Of a stretch of 64,000 nucleotides of DNA, positions 1 to 9,101 are shown one piece after another. The translations under genes were made by a program, and so were the position numbers. Origin of the DNA: B30-G6 sp964633115. Its GTDB lineage: Bacteria > Desulfobacterota > Desulfobacteria > Desulfobacterales > B30-G6. Location of the stretch: assembly GCA_964633115.1 (NCBI GenBank), contig CAZWEO010000008.1, positions 14,935-78,934 of the forward strand, in the 5' to 3' direction. The number at the start of each line of letters is the position of its first letter. Positions within the stretch are counted from its first letter, which is position 1. The notes below the pieces were generated by a model, which saw only the letters and a list, made by a program, of their open reading frames with translations, did not search any database and had not been told where the DNA came from.

Positions 1-1
1 A

Positions 2-277
2 GGCCTTAATTTGCTGAGCAACTTAATTTTAGAAAGATCTTCTACCACCGTTATATTGTTCGGAACATCTGTCCAGAATAAAGCCCAGCTTCTGTTTCAA
101 AGTTCCTCTGACCTTAATCTCGATTTGCGTGGGCTAATGCAGAAAACCTGTACAACCATCGACGGACGTGGTGGTGGGAAAGCGCACAAAGCCCAGGGCG
201 GTGGACCCTCAACCGATAGGCTCGAACAGGCCTTGGCAGTTGCAGAAAAGGAAATCATCGCAACCATGAAGGGTTAA
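2..277 (+). CDS. C-terminal end of an AlaRS-type DHHA1-domain protein (5' end outside window)
   Basis: The frame is open from the window edge, so only the last ~91 residues are present and the apparent TTG at 11 is probably internal. The tail contains DGRGGGKAHKAQGGG followed by an amphipathic helix. This is the glycine-rich signature of the DHHA1 domain found at the end of alanyl-tRNA synthetases and of DHH-family phosphoesterases and trans-editing proteins. In AlaRS this domain helps bind tRNA. I cannot tell from the tail whether the full protein is AlaRS, an AlaX-like editing protein or a DHH nuclease. The gene ends in TAA just before an inverted repeat that it shares with the convergent FRG gene. 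Confidence 0.7.
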   Translation, partial: GLNLLSNLILERSSTTVILFGTSVQNKAQLLFQSSSDLNLDLRGLMQKTCTTIDGRGGGKAHKAQGGGPSTDRLEQALAVAEKEIIATMKG

Positions 278-288
278 TCCATAAAAAC

Positions 289-347
289 AATATAGGGGAG
301 ACCCATGCAAGCGAGAAACACACTATTACATGGACCTCCCCTATATT
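289..347. terminator. Inverted repeat between convergent genes, probable bidirectional terminator
   Basis: Arms of about 19 bp (289-307 and 329-347, beginning AATATAGGGGAG and ending CTCCCCTATATT) pair with one or two mismatches around a 21-nt loop. The repeat sits in the 77-bp gap between two convergent stop codons, with A/T-rich tracts on both sides. The GGGGA/TCCCC core resembles the REP-like repeat at 24194-24271. Confidence 0.6.
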
Positions 348-354
348 TATTCTA

Positions 355-1143
355 CTATGATTTTGGGCTGTAGTGACGCTTGAGCCAACGACTCAAGCCA
401 CCCAGTCCGGGGAAAAGAACGCGCTCAGTGATATTAGACTGATCCAACTTATCGCGGATCTCCCATTTCAACTCGCTCGGAATGATAATTTTGCGATACA
501 GATCCGGATAATTGGAAACCCATACGTCCATGATTTCTTTCGGATCTGACATGATCGAAAACATCGCATATTGATTGACAATGCGATCATCCACGGATGG
601 GGGTTCAAAAAACAGCACCACACAGGTATCCGACAGATCTGCCAGTTCTTCCAATGAGATAATTTGCTTAGACAACATCTCCACCGTAAAGATATTGGCA
701 CCCTCTGCCTGCAGGTCCAGGCGCAAATTTTCCGGTAGCAATCGATGGGTCTTAACGTAATTGACCGCCCAGATGACGCCATCTTTATTCATCTCATCCA
801 CACTGGCCGTAGCAAAATGCATGGCCACAAAAGGTGAATAGGTCCAATCCATCAGCCGGGTTGGGAGGCCATAGTGCTGAGCCACAGTCAGCCACTCCCA
901 TATAGAGTCTCTTTTAACTGTGCTCCGATGAGCATATTTTTTAAAATTTCTGAGCAGGTGACGCTCGAGTTGTTCAAAATTACCCCCCAACCGGATTAAT
1001 GCGGTCTCTAGCGCATAGTTCACATTAGACATGCCCCGGAATGTGCATCGTGACCGGTACCGACCAATCTGCTCGTCCCAAGCATCTTCAAATAACCAGT
1101 CATGTAACTGGTTCCAACTTTGTGCCCGCAGCTCATTTACCAT
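355..1143 (-). CDS. FRG domain-containing protein
   Basis: A 262-residue soluble protein with the FRG hallmarks: CTFRGMSN near residue 35, then AQHYGLPTRLMDWTYSP and an AMHFA segment around residues 88-112. These are the conserved blocks of the FRG family. The biochemical role of FRG proteins is not well established. They are often found alone or in accessory and defence-type loci. The gene starts with ATG 40 bp downstream of the SpoIIE phosphatase stop on the same strand, so the two may be co-transcribed. It ends in TAG. No signal peptide or membrane segment is visible. The family call is firm; no function is claimed. Confidence 0.85.
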   Translation of the reverse strand: MVNELRAQSWNQLHDWLFEDAWDEQIGRYRSRCTFRGMSNVNYALETALIRLGGNFEQLERHLLRNFKKYAHRSTVKRDSIWEWLTVAQHYGLPTRLMDWTYSPFVAMHFATASVDEMNKDGVIWAVNYVKTHRLLPENLRLDLQAEGANIFTVEMLSKQIISLEELADLSDTCVVLFFEPPSVDDRIVNQYAMFSIMSDPKEIMDVWVSNYPDLYRKIIIPSELKWEIRDKLDQSNITERVLFPGLGGLSRWLKRHYSPKS

Positions 1144-1182
1144 GAGTTCACTCTTTTTTTTATTGGATAGGTTTCGTTTGGA

Positions 1183-2856
1183 TTATACTTTCGTTGCTGT
1201 ATGAGGACTTAGAGTCTCAACTTTTACGATCACTGCGGTAATATCGTCTTCTGTCCGGGTACCTTTGGCATACTTCCTGAGAACATCGAACACTGCTTTT
1301 AAAATTTCCGAAGCACTGTTCTCTGATTTCTCCCGGAGTACCTGATAAATGGGATCTTTACCGATGCGTTCGCCTGCGAGATTTTCTGCTTCCCAAATGC
1401 CATCTGTACCTAGCAAAATGATTTGTCCGGCCGCCAGATCATCGAGTGTATAGCTCTCATATTGCCATTCTGCCTGTACACCCAGCGCCAGTCCGGCGCC
1501 CTTTAATTCGTCAAACGAATCAGTTGCCGGATTATAGCGCACGGCTGGATCATGACCGGCCCGTACCCACTCAAGCGAACCTTGTTGCGTGTTTATCAAT
1601 AGGAAAAACAGGGTCATAAAATCACCCGAGTATTCCACATCCTGGGCCAACAGGGTATTGACGTCGGTAATCACCTGGGCGGCACTACCGGGGATAGATG
1701 CCCGTTGTCGCAAGGAGGCCCGTACCGTCGCCATGAGCAGAGCCGAAGAAATCCCATGCCCGCTTACATCACCCACGGCCACACCGCTAACAGATTTACC
1801 ATCTGCTTTAACCGAAATAAAATCATAGTAATCCCCGCCGGTTTCGTCGCAGTAAACACTGCGTCCGGCCAGATTCAATCCATTGATGCGGATGTTTTTT
1901 CTGGGCACCAGGTTCTGTTGGATCTCCTTGGCCATGGTCAGGGAATGCCGGATGCGATCACGCTCCTCCAAGCCCCGTGACATGGCATTAATCACATCGC
2001 CGGTGTACCCTATTTCATCATTGGATGTCACCTGTACCCGGCTCTTAAAATCCCCGTTTTTAATATTTCGTAACACCTGGATGATATTTTCAAATGGTTT
2101 GGTCAAGTTGCTGCTCACCAGAAATACCACCCATAACCCCACCACAAAGAAAATCATTATTTCAAACTTGATGGCTTGGATCAGTTGAGGAAGCTGTGGA
2201 TGAAACCCAGATGCTTTTGAATATATTTTGGACACATCGGCATATAGCGCCAGTAGTGGTACGACATTGATGGCCAGCATGAGCGCCAACAGGCGCGTTC
2301 GGATCCGAATCCGTAATGTTTTCTCTGTCGTTGATAATCCCCCTTTGGAAAAAAAGTAGTGGACCAGACGCCGCTGGAATACGAATTCAAGCACAAAGAA
2401 TTCAATGGTCACGGTAATAAAACCGGTGAAAAGATTCAGGAAAAATGCCTCTTCAATGGCCATTGGGTCAGCGCCCAACTTCCAGAGCCCACCCGCAAAT
2501 GTACATCCAGCCAACAACCAGACAATAAACGCCATACTGATCAAGAAAAACGGTTCATTTAAGAGCCGCTGCCGGGCCTGTAGGGTTACATTTTTCAGGT
2601 TGGTTATATTTTGAGACAAATTTTCCAGGTATATTCGAATGGGCCGCTCGTAGATTATGGTAATAATTGTGGGAACAATAAATGACAGGGGTATAAATAC
2701 GAAACCGACCCGATGGATCAATTCCAATGTTGTCGGATCGATCAGACCTTCTGAACGTTTCAGGTTCATGGCAATCACCATGATGCCGCAGGTATTGGCA
2801 ATGATATTGGAAATCAACAGAGCGTTCTTGAGGCGAAATACTGTAAATCTTGTCAT
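1183..2856 (-). CDS. Membrane-bound HAMP/SpoIIE-family (PPM) serine phosphatase
   Basis: A 557-residue RsbU-like protein phosphatase. The N-terminal half has about six hydrophobic segments (roughly residues 10-30, 50-72, 103-125, 140-160, 190-210, 232-252). A HAMP linker follows (about 252-305, with LTKPFENIIQVL and DEIGYTGD), then a coupling helix ending in AKEIQQNLVP. The catalytic PPM domain carries the metal-binding aspartates in GGDYYDF, VGDVSGHG, GTDGIWEA and TEDDITAV. Enzymes of this type dephosphorylate anti-sigma-factor antagonists (STAS proteins) in partner-switching cascades. No STAS or RsbW-type partner is in view, so the target is unknown. The membrane and HAMP architecture indicates an extracytoplasmic or membrane signal as input. 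Confidence 0.92.
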   Translation of the reverse strand: MTRFTVFRLKNALLISNIIANTCGIMVIAMNLKRSEGLIDPTTLELIHRVGFVFIPLSFIVPTIITIIYERPIRIYLENLSQNITNLKNVTLQARQRLLNEPFFLISMAFIVWLLAGCTFAGGLWKLGADPMAIEEAFFLNLFTGFITVTIEFFVLEFVFQRRLVHYFFSKGGLSTTEKTLRIRIRTRLLALMLAINVVPLLALYADVSKIYSKASGFHPQLPQLIQAIKFEIMIFFVVGLWVVFLVSSNLTKPFENIIQVLRNIKNGDFKSRVQVTSNDEIGYTGDVINAMSRGLEERDRIRHSLTMAKEIQQNLVPRKNIRINGLNLAGRSVYCDETGGDYYDFISVKADGKSVSGVAVGDVSGHGISSALLMATVRASLRQRASIPGSAAQVITDVNTLLAQDVEYSGDFMTLFFLLINTQQGSLEWVRAGHDPAVRYNPATDSFDELKGAGLALGVQAEWQYESYTLDDLAAGQIILLGTDGIWEAENLAGERIGKDPIYQVLREKSENSASEILKAVFDVLRKYAKGTRTEDDITAVIVKVETLSPHTATKV

Positions 2857-3144
2857 CTTACTGCCTTATTTGCTGAATTAGATCGAAGCAATGAGCGGTA
2901 AGCCTTGAGCTGCTCATCGCATAGGGCTTATTGCCTTGGGCTGGATACCACCGCATACTATGACAACTGGTGCCGCAGCACAAGTACCATTTTAATCCAT
3001 ATGGAGTCAGTCATGGCATCATTTTTATTGCATAATATGCTTCAATGCCTATATTTGACTTTGATTTTTATCCGACCTAAATTGAGCGTTTTAAATTTTA
3101 AGAAGATTTTAATTCCCAAAATTTGAATAGGAGCATTCTAATAG

Positions 3145-4542
3145 ATGAGTAGCCAGAATTCACCGATTGCCTCACCCTTTACCATCAGCAATATCCGGCT
3201 ATTCATTGCTTTTCGTATATTCTTCAATGCTCGGTTTTATTATCCGGTCTTTACAATTCTCTTCATCGACTTCGGGCTGACAGTGTCCCAGTTTGCGCTC
3301 ATGAATGCCGTTTGGGCCGCCACCATTGTCGTCATGGAGGTTCCTTCCGGTGCCCTGGCGGACATATGGGGCCGTCGCAATCTATTAATCCTTGCCAGCG
3401 TTCTCATGATTATTGAAATGGTTTTGCTCTGCGTTGTACCACGGGGTTATTCCGGCCTTCTCTTCACGGTTTTTCTCATCAACCGGGTGCTCAGCGGCAC
3501 AGCCGAAGCCGCCGCCAGTGGGGCTGATGAGGCCCTGGCTTACGATGCCTTAAAGGCCGCTGGGGGCGAATCACAATGGCGGCATGTTCTGGCGATGCAG
3601 ATGCGGTTGCAATCGATAGCCTTCATCATTGCCATGTCCCTGGGGGCTGCCATTTATGACCCGGCTTTCATGCAACGTGTCTTCAGCTGGATCGGTTTAG
3701 ATATCAAACTCACATTGGGCCATACCATCCGCTTTCCCATCTATTTGACCCTATGTATGGCCTTCATCACCCTGTTTGTCACCCTGCGGATGAAGGAGCT
3801 CAACGTCACAACGGGTGATGCCTGCGGGCCCTTGGAGCAGTGCGGCCAAAGCGTCAAGGAGATTTTTAGCCAGACACTCCAGGCCGGCCGTTGGATCCTG
3901 GTAACGCCGTGGGCCCTGGTCGTTATCGCCGCTGGATTCCTTTTCGACGGCATCATTCGCATGGTCATCACATTAACAAGTCAGTATTATCGTCTGATTG
4001 AAATCCCCGAAGCAACATTCGGCATCATAGGCTCCCTGCTGGCAGGGTTGGGTTTAATCATACCCCGCATTGCCATGAAGATGACCGATCGTTTCACGCC
4101 GCGCATGAACCTGCTCAGCATCGCGATCACCACCATCATCGGGCTGGTGGGCATGTCTTTTTTCAAACCCATCATCGGCTTGGTTCCGGCCATCATACTT
4201 TTTAGTGGCATGTATATGACCGGTTTCTTTGTCAGCAATTATCTGAACCAAATCACGCCTTCCAGCCATCGGGCTACGGTACTGAGCTTCAAAGGCCTGT
4301 CCTTTAATCTTTTCTACGGGCTATTGGGGGTACTCTACTCGGTTCTGCTGGCCTGGCTGAAACCACGGACATCAAGCTTAAATCCGGATATCGACACGCA
4401 ACAGTTAGAGGGCCTTGTTTTTATCGAATCGTTTCAGTGGTTCCCGTGGGTTTTTGTAATTGGTCTGATAGTTTTCCTCATCTTCGGGGCGTACCAGCTT
4501 CGATCTTCCACAATGCATAAGCAGGTAAATCCAGACAGCTGA
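3145..4542 (+). CDS. Major facilitator superfamily transporter
   Basis: A 465-residue protein with about 12 hydrophobic segments. The loop between segments 2 and 3 carries VPSGALADIWGRRNLL, which matches the MFS motif A (GxLaDrxGrr). This is an inner-membrane secondary transporter; the substrate cannot be inferred. A TAGGAG ribosome site lies about 12 bp before the ATG. The EamA transporter gene follows after 19 bp on the same strand, so the pair is probably one operon. The gene is divergent from the phosphatase, with 288 bp between them in which I see no clear element. Confidence 0.88.
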   Translation: MSSQNSPIASPFTISNIRLFIAFRIFFNARFYYPVFTILFIDFGLTVSQFALMNAVWAATIVVMEVPSGALADIWGRRNLLILASVLMIIEMVLLCVVPRGYSGLLFTVFLINRVLSGTAEAAASGADEALAYDALKAAGGESQWRHVLAMQMRLQSIAFIIAMSLGAAIYDPAFMQRVFSWIGLDIKLTLGHTIRFPIYLTLCMAFITLFVTLRMKELNVTTGDACGPLEQCGQSVKEIFSQTLQAGRWILVTPWALVVIAAGFLFDGIIRMVITLTSQYYRLIEIPEATFGIIGSLLAGLGLIIPRIAMKMTDRFTPRMNLLSIAITTIIGLVGMSFFKPIIGLVPAIILFSGMYMTGFFVSNYLNQITPSSHRATVLSFKGLSFNLFYGLLGVLYSVLLAWLKPRTSSLNPDIDTQQLEGLVFIESFQWFPWVFVIGLIVFLIFGAYQLRSSTMHKQVNPDS

Positions 4543-4561
4543 AGAAAGGAAACAAACCTAT

Positions 4562-5407
4562 ATGGGTTCCGAAGTATTAGCAATTACCTATGGCATCGGT
4601 TCAGCCATTTTCTGGGGAACCGGGGATTTTAGCGCCGGCTTTGCCTCTAAGAAAAGCGGCGTTCTTGCTGTTGTACTTTTTTCGCAACTTGTCGGGGCCG
4701 TGCTTCTTTTTTCTTTGGCGCTCTATATTTCCGACCCTTTTCCGCCCATTCGGCATATGATTTACGGATCATTGGCCGGGCTTGTAGGGATTCTCGGTTT
4801 GATTGCACTCTATGTAGGTCTTTCTCGGGGTCGCATGGGCATCGTGGCACCCTTATCAGCAGTGGTAACGGCATTGATCCCCATTGGGGTTTCCTTTTTC
4901 AAGGAAGGGCTTCCGGCTACGAGCAAACTGCTTGGTTTGGGATTGGCTTTGTTTTCTGTTTGGCTACTCTCTTACGCCAAGGGTGACAATGGCAATTATC
5001 GATTCTCTGAACTGACACTTCCCTTACTGGCGGGACTCGGCTTTGGTCTGTTCTTTGTCCTCATCGATAGTGCCAGTCAGGAATCAGTACTGTGGCCCTT
5101 GGTAGGTACCCGCTGTATGTCGCTGCCCTTGGTTCTGATATTATTTCTTTTAAAGTCCGATACCCGGATTCCTGCAAAGAATCAATTGCCCTTAATTGCC
5201 ATGGCCGGTGTTTTCGATGTTCTCGGTAACCTCTTCTTTGCCTTAGCCACCCACATCGGCCGGCTGGACATTTCGGCAACCCTCTCGTCTCTATATCCAG
5301 CAACAACTGTTTTTCTGGCCTGGTTGGTCATTAAGGAACGCTTGCGGCCACAGCAATGGGCTGGGGTAGGTGTGGCGCTTGTGGCCTTAATCCTCATCGC
5401 GAGTTAA
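4562..5407 (+). CDS. EamA/DMT-family transporter
   Basis: A 281-residue protein with ten predicted membrane helices in two five-helix halves, the usual EamA (drug/metabolite transporter) repeat. The N-terminal SAIFWGTGDFSAGFA and the final segment LYPATTVFLAWLVIKERL are typical. The ERL.PQQWAGVGLAL-type ending is a recurrent EamA signature. It is probably an exporter of a small metabolite, substrate unknown. It lies 19 bp downstream of the MFS gene and has an AAGGAAAC ribosome site. Confidence 0.88.
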   Translation: MGSEVLAITYGIGSAIFWGTGDFSAGFASKKSGVLAVVLFSQLVGAVLLFSLALYISDPFPPIRHMIYGSLAGLVGILGLIALYVGLSRGRMGIVAPLSAVVTALIPIGVSFFKEGLPATSKLLGLGLALFSVWLLSYAKGDNGNYRFSELTLPLLAGLGFGLFFVLIDSASQESVLWPLVGTRCMSLPLVLILFLLKSDTRIPAKNQLPLIAMAGVFDVLGNLFFALATHIGRLDISATLSSLYPATTVFLAWLVIKERLRPQQWAGVGVALVALILIAS

Positions 5408-5510
5408 ATTGCTGCACGATTTTTCAACCGTGACCCTTGCGCTCCAGGGCGAAAGGCTTTGTCGTTCCAATGCGAGCGGCAATTCGTGTTTGATTTTAGT
5501 GTCTGTTTCA

Positions 5511-5516
5511 TATAAT
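5511..5516 (+). promoter_or_regulatory. Possible -10 hexamer ahead of the PLP-enzyme gene
   Basis: TATAAT at 5511-5516, with a TTTGAT/TTGATT-like -35 about 15-16 bp upstream, only 9 bp before the annotated ATG at 5525. If used, the mRNA would be nearly leaderless for that start, or translation would begin at the ATG at 5573. A weak imperfect hairpin (5435-5456, ending GGGCGAAAGG) lies further upstream. Confidence 0.35.
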
Positions 5517-5524
5517 GAATCGGC

Positions 5525-6619
5525 ATGCAAGACGCTAAATCCAGCCCCCCTCTATTTCATCAATATCCCCTAATGCAGAAACACATTCCGCGAATCTCCA
5601 TCGGTAGCCTGCCAACGCCGGTTCAACGGTTAAACAAAATGGGCACCAATAATCTTTGGATCAAGCGGGATGATCTCACATCGCCCACCTACGCTGGCAA
5701 TAAGGTCAGAAAACTGGCCTTTATCCTGGCCGATGTTCAGGCAAAACAAAAAAAGCACATCATCACACCCGGTGGTATTGGCACCCACCATGGCTTGGCG
5801 ACTGCAATCTTTGGCAATCGCCTCGGTATGCATACGACCTTGATCCTATTCAGGCAACCGGTTACCGAAAATGTCAAGCAAACACTGCTCCTTTTTACCA
5901 GCTACAATGCCCGCCTGGTCTTCAAACGAACGCTCTTTAATGCTATGCTTTGGTATTATCTATTTGGACGTATTCGCTATCCAGAGGCCTACTATCTATA
6001 TCCCGGTGGATCGAATCCAATTGGTACCATCGGGTATGTCGATGCTGCCTTTGAATTGAAGCAACAGATCCACAGTGGGGAAATGCCTCAACCCGACTTT
6101 ATATTTTGTCCACTGGGATCGGGCGGCACCCTGGCGGGACTGGCCTTAGGGGTTTCTTTGGCTGGTCTGCCGGTTTCAGTTATTGGTATCCGAGTCAGCC
6201 CTGCCCGTTTAGGGCCCATACCGGCCACCACCATCGGTACTGTTTCAAAACTCATGAAGCATACCTATGAGTATTTGAAAAATGCAGATCCAAACCTGCC
6301 GGAGCCGGCATGGAAACCACCTCCAATTCTGGATGCTTACTTAGGAGATGGCTACGGCCATCCCACGACAAAGGGTATGGCAGCCTATCAGAAATTGAAA
6401 GATAAGGAGGGGATTGTTTTGGATCCAACCTACACTGCCAAAACCCTTGCAGCGGTGTTAGACTATTGCGAACATAACCGAACATCTGTGCCAACAGTTC
6501 TTTTTTGGAACACCTACAACGGTGTTGATTTGACAGATTTGGCCGCTTCTGCCAATTATAAGGTGCTACCCGAACCATTGCAGAAACTGTACCTTACCAA
6601 AACAGTTCAGATATCTTAA
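5525..6619 (+). CDS. PLP-dependent D-cysteine desulfhydrase / ACC deaminase family enzyme
   Basis: A 364-residue fold-type II PLP enzyme. The N-terminal block IPRISIGSLPTPVQRL and LWIKRDDLTSPTYAGNKVRKL contain the Schiff-base lysine region (GNKVRKL) of the D-cysteine desulfhydrase / ACC deaminase family. GGIGTHHGLATA and PLGSGGTLAGLALG form the substrate and phosphate-binding loops. Family members eliminate sulfide and ammonia from D-cysteine or open ACC. The exact substrate cannot be set from sequence alone. There is no good ribosome site before 5525, so the start is uncertain (the ATG at 5573 is an alternative). About 55 bp separate it from the penicillin-acylase gene. Confidence 0.82.
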   Translation: MQDAKSSPPLFHQYPLMQKHIPRISIGSLPTPVQRLNKMGTNNLWIKRDDLTSPTYAGNKVRKLAFILADVQAKQKKHIITPGGIGTHHGLATAIFGNRLGMHTTLILFRQPVTENVKQTLLLFTSYNARLVFKRTLFNAMLWYYLFGRIRYPEAYYLYPGGSNPIGTIGYVDAAFELKQQIHSGEMPQPDFIFCPLGSGGTLAGLALGVSLAGLPVSVIGIRVSPARLGPIPATTIGTVSKLMKHTYEYLKNADPNLPEPAWKPPPILDAYLGDGYGHPTTKGMAAYQKLKDKEGIVLDPTYTAKTLAAVLDYCEHNRTSVPTVLFWNTYNGVDLTDLAASANYKVLPEPLQKLYLTKTVQIS

Positions 6620-6673
6620 CGTTAGAGAACTTCTTGATCGACCGACATTCCATTGAGGAAGGGAGACAATCGG

Positions 6674-8902
6674 ATGACCAGTAAATATTTTGAGATGATC
6701 AGATTAGCCATCATTGCTGGCCTTGTTTGCTTGATGATTTGTGGCTGCTCGTTTCTAAATGATTATCAGGACAACGGACAACTAAACCTTAAGGGCTTAA
6801 AAGCACCCGTGAAAGTCATGCGGGATGAAAAAGGCATGGCCTATATTTATGCCCAAAATGAGGATGATGCCTATATGGCTTATGGATTTGTCACCGCCCA
6901 GGACCGCCTGTTTCAAATGGAATTGACCAAACTGTTTGCCTCTGGAAGACTATGCGAACTGGCTGGTGAAAAGGCACGGGCGATCGATATCCGCAACCGC
7001 ACTATCGGCTTCTATCGTCATGCCCAGAGGCAGGCCGCAATTTTGGCCCCTGAGATGAGGCAAATGTTCCAAAGCTATCTTAACGGTGTAAACGCCTACA
7101 TCAAGGACAGAACCAAAACCCACCACCTGGAATTCAAACTAGCTGGCATCAAACCCGAACCCTGGACGATTGAAGACAGTCTATGCATGACCTTTTATCT
7201 CGGTTGGGGATTATCCGCTAATTTAAAAACAGAAATTGTTGCCCAGATGCTCTCCCAAAAAATCGGTCTCGAAAAAGCCAAGCAACTTTATCCTGTTAAT
7301 ATCAACCCCGATGATCCTAATACAGATCAAAATGATACCTATGCTGCTACTCCGCCTCCACCCCCAATTAGCTTTATGTTAGATGCCAGCCTCTTGGGGT
7401 TCATGGAGCACAATCCCTTTGAAATCGGCAGCAACAACTGGGTAACCTCTAGCCAGTTGTCCACAGGTGGCAAACCCATCGTGGCCAATGACCCGCACCT
7501 GGATTCCCGCATGCTTCCCGGTTTCTGGTATCCATGCGGCCTGATTACTCCGGAAACGCGGATTGTAGGTGCAGGCCCCCCGGGCCAACCTTCAATGTTC
7601 GTTTTTCGCAAGGAAACAATAAAAATAAAACTCACCAAAAGAGGACCGGTTGTATCCGACATCTGGCCGAGCCTCAAGACCGACAAGGTTGTAACGCTGC
7701 GTTTTGCGCCTTTTGAAAGCATGCAGCCGCAGATCGGAATGGATAAATTGCAAAAGGCCCGTTCCGTTAGCGAAGCCCGCGAGGCCATAGGTCAATTGAA
7801 TCTGGCCATGTTTAATTTCGTATTTGCTGACACTCAAGGCAACATCGGTTGGCAAACTTCGGGCAAGCTACCTGTGCGCAGCCAGGGAGACGGGACATTA
7901 CCATATCAGGTAGTTGACGATAAGGATAACTGGACGGGCTGGATCCCATATGCGGATATGCCACATGCCATCAACCCGGACAAGGGCTGGTTGGGTACCT
8001 GCAACCACTACACAGTTGATCATGACTACCCCTACTACTATACATCCCATGCAGCACCATCATACAGGTATAGACGCCTAATCCAGTTAATGCAAGCACC
8101 AGGGAAAAAATCAGTCAGTGACCACTGGGCCTATCAGCAGGACACCCTCAACCTGATGGCACAAGAGATTGCACCGCTTATGGCGGCGGCCCTGTCAGCA
8201 TATCCGGAAACTAAAGCCATGGGGGATATATTGGCGGAGTGGGATCATCACGATGACATCAACCAGCCAGGTCCCACCATTTTTCATACCGTCTACCATC
8301 ACTTTGCCCTATTAACTTTTAGCGATGAACTGGGTGATGATGTAACCCGAACCATGCTGGCCAATTGGTATTTCTGGGAAGAAAGGCTGCACAAAATGAT
8401 CCTGGGAAACAATTCCGATTGGTTCGATGACACCACAACCAACGATATTAGGGAAACCCGAGACGATCTGTTTTATAAAGCAGCCTTAATAGCGGGTGAT
8501 GAATTAAAAACCAAACTCGGCGGAAAGCAGAGCAAGTGGCATTGGGGCAAGGTGCATACTATCGAATATGTCAGCCCAATAAGACGTAAAGGCTTCGGCA
8601 CGGCATTTCTTGGGGGGGGAGAGCATCCGGCAGAGGGATCGGCAGAAACCCTTCTACGCAACTACCATGAATTCAACAAGCCCTTTAAAGTCATCACCTC
8701 TGATTCTCTGCGAATGGTAGCAGATCTGAGCGATACTGAAAAAGTACTCGCCATATTGCCCGGCGGTATCAGTGGACGGGTCTTTCATCCCCACTACAAA
8801 GATCAGATCAAGGCCTTCAACAGCGGTGAAAAAGTCTACTGGTGGTTTAGTGACAAGGCCATTGGAAACCACGCCAAATCGACGTTAGTACTCAATCCAT
8901 AA
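6674..8902 (+). CDS. Penicillin acylase family Ntn-hydrolase, probable lipoprotein
   Basis: A 742-residue protein of the penicillin amidase family (N-terminal nucleophile hydrolases, matured by self-cleavage). I start it at ATG 6674 because GAGGAAGGGA sits 9-10 bp upstream; an upstream in-frame TTG at 6653 overlaps that site. The N-terminus has a hydrophobic signal and a possible lipobox ending in Cys (ICGCS). The alpha-chain start (VKVMRDEKGMAYIYAQNEDDA and YGFVTAQDRLFQMEL regions) is typical. The expected autocatalytic serine is in GSNNW (about Ser253), preceded by a glycine as in the family. Members hydrolyse amides such as acyl-homoserine lactones or beta-lactam side chains; the natural substrate is not predictable. 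Confidence 0.9.
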   Translation: MTSKYFEMIRLAIIAGLVCLMICGCSFLNDYQDNGQLNLKGLKAPVKVMRDEKGMAYIYAQNEDDAYMAYGFVTAQDRLFQMELTKLFASGRLCELAGEKARAIDIRNRTIGFYRHAQRQAAILAPEMRQMFQSYLNGVNAYIKDRTKTHHLEFKLAGIKPEPWTIEDSLCMTFYLGWGLSANLKTEIVAQMLSQKIGLEKAKQLYPVNINPDDPNTDQNDTYAATPPPPPISFMLDASLLGFMEHNPFEIGSNNWVTSSQLSTGGKPIVANDPHLDSRMLPGFWYPCGLITPETRIVGAGPPGQPSMFVFRKETIKIKLTKRGPVVSDIWPSLKTDKVVTLRFAPFESMQPQIGMDKLQKARSVSEAREAIGQLNLAMFNFVFADTQGNIGWQTSGKLPVRSQGDGTLPYQVVDDKDNWTGWIPYADMPHAINPDKGWLGTCNHYTVDHDYPYYYTSHAAPSYRYRRLIQLMQAPGKKSVSDHWAYQQDTLNLMAQEIAPLMAAALSAYPETKAMGDILAEWDHHDDINQPGPTIFHTVYHHFALLTFSDELGDDVTRTMLANWYFWEERLHKMILGNNSDWFDDTTTNDIRETRDDLFYKAALIAGDELKTKLGGKQSKWHWGKVHTIEYVSPIRRKGFGTAFLGGGEHPAEGSAETLLRNYHEFNKPFKVITSDSLRMVADLSDTEKVLAILPGGISGRVFHPHYKDQIKAFNSGEKVYWWFSDKAIGNHAKSTLVLNP

Positions 8903-9101
8903 CCATTTCACTCATGATCAGTATTTGACAAAACGCTGTTCCGCTTTAAAGGCCATCGGGTATCGAAATCGGTATCAATATCGATGATCCCTTACTCACG
9001 AAGAACCGGTTACCTTGATACGATTACGGTTCCGATAGCGAACCCGATCCCGAGCTGTTTTCTAGCCAATACATGACAACGGCTCGTTCTTGAACACGAT
9101 T